Shown here piece after piece: positions 55,908 to 64,000 of a stretch of 64,000 nucleotides of DNA (position 1 is the stretch's first letter; the number at the start of each line of letters is the position of its first letter). The notes beneath the pieces are model-generated. The model saw only the letters and a list, made by a program, of their open reading frames with translations. It did not search any database and was not told the origin of the DNA. The stretch spans positions 173,184,386-173,248,385 of the forward strand of contig JAUPFV010000001.1 of NCBI GenBank assembly GCA_036936605.1, written 5' to 3'. The DNA comes from Limnanthes douglasii subsp. nivea. Lineage: Eukaryota; Streptophyta; Magnoliopsida; Brassicales; Limnanthaceae. Position numbers and translations under genes: made by a program.

Positions 55908-58900
55908 TCAAGTTGGAGCATGAAGATTATGAATGCCCAACTTGCCAAGCAAAAACTCAAATTGCTGCTTGCCTAGTTCTTTGGTAAAAATATCTGCAAG
56001 TTGGAACTTAGTGGGCACATGAGATGTGCAAATAACCCCATCAAGTATCGCATCTCGTAGAAAGTGACAATCTACTTCAATATGCTTTGAACGCTCATGG
56101 AACACAGGATTGTGGGCAAGATGTAAAGCCGACTGACTATCACAGAAAACTTGCATAGCCCCTGAGTGTGAGACCCCAAAATCTTTGAGCAAGCCGTGCA
56201 ACCACTTCAACTCACAGGTCAATCCTGCCATAGACCGGTACTCTGCTTTAGCGGAAGACAATGCAACAACACCTTGTTTCTTAGTCTTCCATGAAACAGG
56301 AGAATCACCCAAGAACACCATCCAACCACTCACACTACGCCGAGTCTTAGGACAGTCAGCCCAATCAGAGTCACACCATCCTGTCAGAGTGAGATTACAA
56401 CTAATTTGCAGAAGAATTCCCTGACCCGGGCTTCTTTTTAGATAACGAACAACTCGCAATGCAGCCTGCCAGTGATCCTCCTGTGGTTTCTGAAGAAACT
56501 GAGATAAAATATGTACCAAAAAACAGATATCTTGACGTGTAAATGCCATATAAATCAGTCTTCCCACCAACCTGCGGTACACAGACCCGTCAATTAGTAG
56601 CGCCGACTCGCTTTTGCCGAGCTGCTGATTTTGCTCCATGGGAAACTGTACAGGCTTGCTGCCAAGTAAACATGTCTCAGAAATAATATCCAGAGTATAT
56701 TTACGTTGGTAGAGAAAGATACCTGTGGGACTCCGTGATACTTTAACTCTAAGAAAATATTTGAGACGACCTAAGTCCTTCATATGAAAGCAAGTGCTCA
56801 AGTATTTCTTAAACTCCACCAATGCACCAGGGTCATTCCCGGATAGAATGAAATCATCAACGTATACCAAAACATGCATACGATAACCACTCGTGGAATA
56901 AGAGAATAAAGAATAATCTGAATAGGACTGAACAAACCCATACCTCTTCAGTGCAGCCACTAACTTGGCAAACCAACACCGAGGTGCCTGCTTCAGCCCA
57001 TACAACGATTTGCGAAGCCGACAGACCTGTCCTTCATGCCCTCTATCAAAGCCTGGAGGAATTTTCATGTAAACCTCCTCATCTAGATCACCATGCAGAA
57101 AAGCATTGTGTACATCCATCTGATGTAGTTCCCAATTCTGAGCTGCTGCAACTGCTAAGAAAAGACGTACAGTAACCATCTTGGCAATCGGGGAAAAAGT
57201 CTCTTTATAATCAACCCCTTCTACTTGATGATTACCAAACACGACCAAACGAGCTTTGAGGCGCTCTACTCTTCCATCCGCATGATATTTTATTTTATAA
57301 ATCCACTGACTCCCCAAAGCTTTCTTCCCTGGAGGTAGATGTGCCAAGGTCCAAGTATGATTATCCTCTAGTGCATGAATCTCCTGTTGTATTGCCTCTC
57401 TCCAACCAGGATGTCGCATAGCCTCTCGGAATGACTTAGGTTCATCCCCAGAGGTAATAGCCGCAAGAAAAGAGCGGTGTGACAAAGAAAAACGAGAACT
57501 ATCTATATAATGAGTGAGAGGATAAGGCATGTCGTGATCAAGAGATGGACTAGGACTAGGAGCAGGAGAAGCAGATGGTGCTGAATGTACTACTGTAGTC
57601 ATCACAAAATCCGCCAAACGAGTAGAAGGAATTTCACTACGCTTTCCCCGTCCAAGGTCTGAAGAAATACCCGAAGTATCTGATATAACATCAGAAACTA
57701 TTGGCGAATCTGAGACACCGCTGTCACCAACCTGAGGCGGAGGTTGCACATCACCAACCTCGGCAACCTCCGTGAGTGATGCTACCAAAGGGATGCCGTT
57801 ATACAGTGACACTTCATCATCAATCGTCGAGGTCTTCTCAACCTTCTCCCAAAACTCAGAAGCAGTAGGAGGAGGTGCAGCGACTTCAGTCTCATGACAA
57901 CCCAACTCAGAGAACACAGGAGTAGAGGCAAATGGAAATATATGTTCAAAAAATTTCACATCTCGGGAAACAAAATAATCTTGACTCTCCAAATCATATA
58001 CTTTCCAGCCTTTCTTTCCATATGGGTAGCCCACAAAAACACATCGACGACTACGACTCGAAAACTTGTCACCCTTAGACCTCTGATCATGCACATAACA
58101 TAGAGACCCAAACACACGAAGCTCAGAGAAGACGGGAGGCACACAAAAAAGTATCTCAAATGGAGTCTTAGAACCCAAAAATTGAGAAGGAGTTCTATTA
58201 ATCAAATACCCGGCAGTCAAAATATACTCCCCTCGAAATTTAACAGGTAAGTTACCCTAAAACCTGAAAGCACGGGCAACATTCAAAATATGTCTATCTT
58301 TCCGTTCGACCCTACCATTCTGCTGAGGAGTACCCACGCATGAAGATTAAAAAATAATACCCAACTCATCAAAAGTACGACGTACAGAGAAAAATCCATT
58401 GCCATTTTCATTGCGTACTGTCTTAACAACTCCATTAAATTGTTTCTTAGCCATTGCAAGAAAATGTAAAAACATGGAAGTTACTTCTGATTTCTCAGCC
58501 AACAAATAAATCCATACAACACGGGAGTAATCATCAACAATAGTGAGAAAATATCGTGCACCACAAGAAGATAAAGTATGATAAGGACCCCACAAATCAA
58601 AATGAATTAATTCAAAACAAGCAGCCGCTTGACAGAAAAACATTCACGAGTCTGTTTAGCTCGAAAAAAATATCAGACGGGTGAGCTACACTCATATCAC
58701 GAGTACTAGAAACAAAAAGTAAAGATTGAAATATCTTAGCTGAGGGATGTCCCAACCTACGATGCCACAACTCAGCATCACTATCAACCACTGCAGTACT
58801 ACAAAATTTGGTCTTCACAACACTGCTGAAATAGTACATTCCACCTCTCCGCTCACCCAGTCCAATCACCGTCCCTGATCATCGATCCTTAATTAGACAA

Positions 58901-60260
58901 CCAAACTTAACACAGTAGTCAATACAGTCTAGATCATCAGTCAAGTGGGATACTGAAAACAGATTACATGTAAGCTTGGGAACCAAAAATACATTCTGTA
59001 AAGACAACTGACAAGACAAACGCACACTACCACAATGTGTAGCAGTAACTTGAGAACCATCAGGCAGGGATACTACACAGGCTGGCATAACAGTAACATT
59101 GTGCAATAAAAAGATGTCACCTGTCATGTGATTAGAAGCCCCAGTATCAATAATCCAAGGGGTACTCAACAACTCACCACTTAGAAGCTCATCAATCTGG
59201 GAAACTTTGTCTGTTGAAAAAAGGGAAAGCAACTGCTGCAGCTGACCAGAAAGACGAGAAGCCTCACCAACAGGCAACTTGGCAATAGTTGCAGTCGATG
59301 GACTCACTTTGGCTGTCTGTGCTGTTGCGTTGCGTGGCCTTGTAGCAACGCCACTGCGTGGCGGTCCGCGCGGACCCCCTTCTCCACGGCCGTAAGCTAG
59401 TGTAGTACCCGGCCGTAAGGCGGTGGTCTGCTTTCCAGGATACCCATGTTTGGTGTAGCAATTGGATTCTTCATGACCATTTTTGTGAGAATAGGTACAA
59501 AAACGCTGAGAATAACGTGGGGCAGACAAAGAAGTACCTCGAGGAGTAGACTGAACTGCAAATGCCATCGGAGCCTCTGAGATAGGCTTCTCCACAGGTG
59601 CACTGGCCTGTAACCGCTCCTCACCACGCACCTTGTTGAATGCTCCATCCAGAGTGGAAGTCTGATCCTGAGCAAGTAGCTGAGAGCGAATAGCACCAAA
59701 GCGCTCCCGATGGAGACCAGAAATAAATGCATGCAGCTTTTCTTCATCGCGACTCTGCTGATATGCTTCAGCCATCCCACCATAAACACAAGTAGGAGTA
59801 AACGAATATGCACTCAACTCATCCCAGATTTTCTCGAGTTTCCCAAAGTATTCAAAAACAGACATAGTAGAGGTCTGTTTACAAGCAGCGAACTCCTCCT
59901 TCAACTCATGTTTGCGCTGACTATTGCTAACAGCAAAACGACGCTGCAGAACATCCCACAGAGGTTTAACCTCTTCAAAATACGAAACATATTTGCGCTG
60001 CGACTCATCAATAGTGTTCAGAATCCACTGAACGAGTGTGGTTTGAACAACATCTCAATCCTCCAGAGACTTCGGATCTACTGGTTTCACAATACTTCCA
60101 TCCAAAAAACGAAGCTTTCTCCTATCTTTCATAGATAAACGCAGAGAACGAGACCAAGATAATATGGAGAAGTCGGATCAATCTTCCGGAACCCCACTAC
60201 CACATCACGTGACGTAGGAGAGGTTGTCTGGTCCATTGTAAAATGTGATTCGTGTGCCAT
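55908..60260 (-). pseudogene. copia gag-pol, interrupted
   Basis: Start MAHESHF at 60260. A frameshift near 60160 and a TGA at 60055 break early gag. 59904-58879 is open: KHELKEEFAACKQTSTMSV-type gag, a weak knuckle CTYSHKNGHEESNC (second Cys is Ser), and protease WIIDTGASNHMTGD. Integrase follows in two pieces: LWHRRLGHPSAK (58869-58612) and FDLWGPYHT, TIVDDYSRVVW, VRNENGNGF (58643-58347), where families have RSDNGTEF, so a catalytic Asp is Glu. The final open piece of 770 codons (58220-55908) has RT motifs MDVHNAFLHGDLDEEVYMK, YGLKQAPRCW, YVDDFILSG and RNase H motifs SGWMVFLGDSPVSW, SSAKAEYRSM, DSQSALHLAHNPVFHERSKH. Confidence 0.95.
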
Positions 60261-60318
60261 AAAAACTACCAAAAACACCCCGACTGACGGAGGTTACGCC
60301 GGAAACACACCGGCTGAT

Positions 60319-60513
60319 TGAGTTGAGCGGGTAGGATCAAGAACTGTGTTAATACAAAATCCTCATCTTATAATTACAATAATAGTGTATATATATAGTG
60401 TGGCAGAAAATAAACCCTAGAGACCCTAGCCCATATGCAGACTAATATTAAATAGCCCATATACATTTTAACACTGCCAATATATTATTGATTCCCACGT
60501 TGACACTCTAATA
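60319..60513 (-). repeat. copia 5' LTR
   Basis: Upstream LTR of the copia element in its own orientation. Its outer end has lost the TG (TATTAGAG where the other copy has TGTTCGAG). Confidence 0.9.
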
Positions 60514-61040
60514 TTTTAGGTTTATCTTCTGTATTCGACCTACTTCTCTATTCAGCATCTCTAAGATAATTTTTGTAGTAATTTTCTTTCTATTTTGGAC
60601 TTTTCCATAATTTTTTTGTGTTTTTTTAATCTGCTTTGCTTTAAATAAACAAGTTTATTTTTTTGTGTTTTTTTACATTGTTTTATAGATATTATGTTTT
60701 ATTTTTTTACTTTTTTTTCACTAAAATTAAAACAAATTCATTAATTGAGAAAGGAAAAAGGTATTTGTTTGTTTATTTAATTTTTGGGTTTTAATTTTAT
60801 TTTTTCGCTCATTCTCTGTTAATGTTCATATTATATTTTTATTATATTTGTTATTCGGAATCTGACAAATTTGTATAGTTAAGAGACTTTGGTAATAAAG
60901 CAAGGTCAAGCACTAATATCTTTGTATAGTCAAGAGACTTTGGTAACAAAGCAAGGTCAAGCACTAATATACTAATATGATATTTCACCACGAAGGTAAA
61001 TCAAATATTTTTATGTATATTTTTTATTATTATTTTTTTT
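60514..61040. other. unassigned AT-rich stretch with a 51-bp duplication
   Basis: No gene. TTTGTATAGTTAAGAGACTT begins a 51-bp unit at 60870-60920 that is repeated with two or three changes at 60921-60970. T- and A-rich runs fill the rest. Confidence 0.6.
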
Positions 61041-61254
61041 GAAGGAGAATCCGCAGCCGCTACTCAGAGTGCAATGAGTGCGCATTGCGCACAGGGTAAA
61101 TCCTCGGTCTAACGCGATAGCCTGTAAACCAATGTCAGAAGGTAAACCACATAAAGTGACAGGCTCAGCCGAGAAAGTGTATGTAGAGGGACTCGAATTC
61201 ATGACCTTTGGATCATAATAATGTCATACTCAACCAACTCGGCTACCCCTTAGG
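61041..61254 (-). mobile_element. tRNA-derived SINE, copy 1
   Basis: On the minus strand it opens GGGGTAGCCGAGTTGGTTGA. A box A match TAGCCGAGTTGG lies at 61245-61234 and a box B-like ATTCGAGTC at 61199-61191, the spacing of a pol III tRNA-type promoter. It ends in an A-rich tract (T-run at 61032-61040). The body matches copy 2 (61984-62166). No complete tRNA fold follows, so it is a SINE and not a tRNA gene. Confidence 0.8.
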
Positions 61255-61507
61255 GGCTTTTATTTATCATTATAAATGTTAGTAGGTCTTATTAACTTTT
61301 TTAAATTTAATAATGAATTTTTAAGTTTATTTTAATAAAAAATTATTTTTAATAAATTTTATATTAATAGCATATTATATTAAAATATAATTTTTTAATT
61401 ATTTAAAAAATAAAAATCATATTAATCTATATTATTTTATTTTCAAATTTGTTAATTTTAATACGACTAGAATGAATATTTATTAAATTATTATTATAAG
61501 TAAAGCC

Positions 61508-61538
<31 letters not shown>

Positions 61539-61983
61539 ATATGTTATTTGAAATATTTTATAATAGATTACTATGTAATAAATTATAAATTATGAAACTA
61601 TAAATGAAAGATAATATAAATTCGAAAAAGTAGAGAGAGAAGGTATAACCTCGAATCATTTTCAGTGTATTTAATTTTTGGCGGTTGTTTCCGGTTTCAT
61701 GGCCGGAAACCCATGGCTCTTAAAACCTTCTTCTCTTTTTCTGTTTCCGGCTAGTTCTTTTCTGAACAACTTTTTTCATCACAATCATATATGTTTCGTT
61801 CGTCTCTTCCACGGTGGTTAATCCGGTTCCATTCATCTCAATCTTGTTTCCTGTCTGCTTCGTTCGTCTCTTTCATGGTGGTTAATCCGGTTCGTCTCAA
61901 TGTTCTCTATTTCATCTTGCATCGGAACGGTGGCACATGTGGTAAGAGGTCCGGCTCGATTCTTTTCTTCCCTTAGATGAGTG
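61255..61983. other. unassigned AT-rich stretch with an (ATT)n run
   Basis: Very AT-rich to 61620, with an (ATT)n microsatellite at about 61512-61538. 61680-61976 is less AT-rich and contains GTTTCCGG repeated in GGTTTCATGGCCGG and TTTCCGGCTAG contexts. It may be the 5' leader of LINE F. The open stretch 61791-61976 is not recognisable. Confidence 0.4.
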
Positions 61984-62166
61984 TTACTTAGAGTGCAATA
62001 AATGCGCACAGGGTAAACCCTCAGTCTGACGCGATAGCCTGCAAACCAACGCTATAAAGTAAACCACACAAGGTGAGAGGCTCAGCCGAAAAAGCGTATG
62101 TAAAGGAACTTGAACTCATGACCTTTTGATCATAAGAATGCCATACTCAACCAACTCGGCTAGCGC
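61984..62166 (-). mobile_element. tRNA-derived SINE, copy 2
   Basis: Second copy in the same orientation. Box A TAGCCGAGTTGG lies at 62162-62151 and a box B-like GTTCAAGTTCC just inside it. The shared body includes GCGATAGCCTG and CCGAGAAAG/CCGAAAAAG forms. There is no clear A tail and no target duplication. It lies about 0.9 kb from copy 1. Confidence 0.8.
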
Positions 62167-62712
62167 TCTGGTATGGATTATGATGTTTTGCTTTCTGCTC
62201 AGGTATGGAAACCTAATGATTTTGGATCACTAGACTATATAGCCCTTCTTAATAAATTAATTAGGCAAAATTTATATTTTAGCTTTGGGTCTCACCTATC
62301 TTTACTTAAACAAAAAGTTTCTTACGTTATTATTGAATCTGTATTTATGTGGTGGGTTTGCCACTTTAAATATTTTATCCACCAGTATATATATATCATC
62401 TAACAGTATTTATTTAACTAACAATTTGATTTCTAGTCATATTGCGAGATTTTGCGTAGAAGTTTTTATTTTGGGCTATTTTGTCGTCGTTCCGATATAA
62501 TTTTTTTTATTAGTTCGACCCGAATTTTTATCGAACATGATCATTTTAAGTTTGGTTTGGAATTTGCAAAGATCTTCTTATCAAATTTTCTGAACGAGAT
62601 TATAGAGTTTAAAAGTAGCGAGAAGATGGACACGCTTCGTAAAAGGCTTCGTCCTACTGGCAATAGTGATTACGGTAATATGGATTTGTCCTCCGACAGG
62701 ACCATTGTCTGA
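62167..62712 (+). pseudogene. possible LINE F ORF1 tail
   Basis: Plus-strand open stretches just upstream of LINE F ORF2. The last one (62452-62712) ends KRLRPTGNSDYGNMDLSSDR, a basic polar tail that stops 25 bases before ORF2, as an ORF1 end would. No zinc knuckle or DUF4283-like segment was found, so the call is by position. Confidence 0.4.
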
Positions 62713-64000
62713 CTCACTGTAAGCTATTTTTTCCTAATGAAAATTGCTTTCTGGAATGTGCGTGGTCTAAACGATCCTGTTAGGCAGAAAGATGATTTCA
62801 TAATAAATAATAGTATATCTCTTTTGATTCTAGTAAAAACTAAAGTCCAAAATTATAAAGTTGATTCTATTATTAGAACTATGGCTCCTTTTTGGCATGT
62901 CATTACCAATCATTCTTCTCATCCTTTAGGTAGAATTTGGATTATATGGAACGCTAGTGTTATCACTGTTTCTAGATTATCCCAATCATCTCAGTATATT
63001 CATTGTATAGCCAAGTGTCACAATTATAATGCCTCCTTCAGACTCACTGCCATTTATGCTTTCAATGAAGCTCTGGACCGATCCCATCTTTGGAATGATT
63101 TAATAACCATTTCTAACCAAGATAAGGGCATCCCTTGGGTCTCACTAAGGGATTTCAATGTCATCCGTCATCCGAAAGAGCGTTTAGGCTCCTCTGATAA
63201 TTGGTCTTCAGCAATTGATGATTTTAATCATTGTTGCTACCTTAGTGAGCTTAGTGACCTCCGATCTACTGGATTTCACTTCATTTGGATTAATAAGAAG
63301 CATTCTCATCCAATCCTCTCCAAAATCGACCGTGTCCTTGTCAACCCGGACTAGGATGATCTCTTCCCTATGTCTTTTGCTCACTTTAGTTTTCTTCGTT
63401 ACTCTAACCATACCACTGTCACTTTAAACCTTGGTTTGCCCCGTAAAAAACGTAAGAAGCCTTTTTATTTAACATGTTGCAAGCCCACCCTCAATTGAAG
63501 AACATTGTTTCTAAAAGCTGGAATATCCCCATCTCTTCTTCTGGGATGCGTCTTGTCACTGATAAACTCAATCGCCTTTAGTACGATCTTGCTAGCCTCA
63601 ATCGTAAGGAGTTTAGTGACATTAGTTTTAGAGTTTCAAATGCTCAAAATAGATCGTTTTAGGCCCAATCTAATCTTGCTCATGACCCCCTCAACCCTAT
63701 TCTTGTCACCGAAGAAGTCGAGGCCTCCACAACTTACAGCTTTCTTAGTCGTGCCGAAGAATCATTCCTTAAGCAGAAATTTAGAGAAAACTGGATCAAG
63801 TTTGGTGATAAAAATACCAAATTTTTTCATAACAGTATTAAAACCCGTCTTTTCCGCAATAAGATTATTTCTATTAAAAATGACTATGGAGTCACTGTCT
63901 CCATTCCTGCCAGCGTTTATAAGGTTATAGTGAGTTATTTCGAGAACTCACTTGGTACTAGGCGTCTTGCTGGCTATCCGGGGTTGGAGAAAGTTTGATC
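62713..64000 (+). mobile_element. LINE F, 5' part, cut by the window edge
   Basis: The only plus-strand LINE here. The ORF2 endonuclease begins at 62737 and the RT lies beyond the window. Its endonuclease differs from LINES A, D and E (MKIAFWNVRGLNDPVRQ), the type that goes with Ta11-like elements such as LINE C. Confidence 0.85.
62737..64000 (+). pseudogene. LINE F ORF2, endonuclease domain
   Basis: Start MKIAFWNVRGLNDPVRQKDD at 62737, open to 63354. Endonuclease motifs: LLILVKTKV where the family has Glu (ETKV), VSLRDFNVIRHPKER where the family has GDFN, and HFIWINKKHSHPILSKIDR. A stop at 63352 and frameshifts near 63430-63560 follow. Then AEESFLKQKFRENWIKFGDK and NTKFFHNSIKTR (about 63745-63850) mark the linker to RT. 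The Glu to Lys and Gly-Asp to Arg-Asp changes suggest a dead nuclease even before the stops. Confidence 0.85.

Larger units (their letters stand above)
55706..60513 (-). mobile_element. Ty1/copia LTR retrotransposon
   Basis: Minus-strand element bounded by two 195-bp direct repeats (55706-55900 and 60319-60513). Inside are gag, protease, integrase, RT and RNase H in copia order (integrase before RT). A PPT (GAGGGAGGG on the minus strand) lies directly next to the 3' LTR at 55901-55909. No matching target duplication is visible (left flank CAATT, right flank TTTTA), and no standard initiator-Met primer site is seen. The frame is broken several times but most motifs are readable. Confidence 0.95.

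Noticed and set aside
55701..60518. Target duplication of the copia element
   Set aside because: The five bases on each side (CAATT and TTTTA) do not match, and shifting the LTR ends by one to three bases does not help.
61190..61245. A functional tRNA gene
   Set aside because: Box A and box B are present, but no acceptor stem or anticodon arm closes, and the sequence continues into a 200-bp body shared with a second copy. It is a SINE.

Overview
This window is plant nuclear DNA, and almost all of it is nested, mostly decayed retrotransposons. The evidence is non-LTR elements with a DUF4283-like ORF1 and an EN-RT-RNase H ORF2, Ty3/gypsy elements of the Tat type, a Ty1/copia element, a Stowaway-type MITE and tRNA-derived SINEs. 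I recognise no host gene, rRNA or functional tRNA. The species cannot be fixed from the sequence. Tat elements with 3' tandem repeats and antisense ORFs are described from several eudicots, including Silene (Retand), but that is only suggestive.

Layout, left to right. Region 1-2.9 kb: gypsy element 1 (minus; RT, protease, gag, primer site, LTR). Region 2.9-7.8 kb: element 2 (plus; integrase, 47-bp tandem repeats, a large antisense ORF, then a 3' LTR). Region 8.3-12.1 kb: element 3 (plus; LTR, primer site, gag, protease, RT, start of RNase H). Region 12.1-18.2 kb: LINE E (minus), split by a 2.1-kb solo LTR that itself carries a Stowaway MITE. Region 18.2-21.8 kb: element 4 (plus; integrase, 35-bp tandem repeats, antisense ORF with an intron). 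Region 22.2-24.3 kb: element 6 (minus; protease to RNase H). Region 24.3-31.9 kb: element 5 (plus; LTR, gag, protease, RT, two RNase H regions, integrase, 3' repeats, antisense coiled-coil ORF). Region 32.5-37.5 kb: element 7, a LTR-bounded derivative that has lost nearly all of gag-pol but keeps a large antisense ORF. Region 39.4-45.5 kb: LINE D (minus, near full length, broken, perfect 17-bp target duplication). Region 45.9-51.8 kb: LINE A (minus; intact 1367-codon ORF2) joined directly to LINE B (51.8-52.9 kb). Region 53.2-54.8 kb: LINE C with a target duplication. Region 55.7-60.5 kb: a copia element with two 195-bp LTRs. Region 61.0-62.2 kb: two copies of one SINE. Region 62.7-64 kb: the 5' part of LINE F (plus), cut by the window edge.

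The most interesting system is the antisense gene carried between integrase and the 3' LTR by elements 2, 4 and 7, and probably 5. Three copies share an alignable core. Two have a short intron at the matching place on the antisense strand. In element 7 this gene is almost all that remains between two LTRs, while a gag start is fused in frame to the last residues of integrase. This points to a retrotransposon-encoded accessory protein that is kept, or at least mobilised, without gag-pol. LINE A is the only element here with a fully open long ORF.
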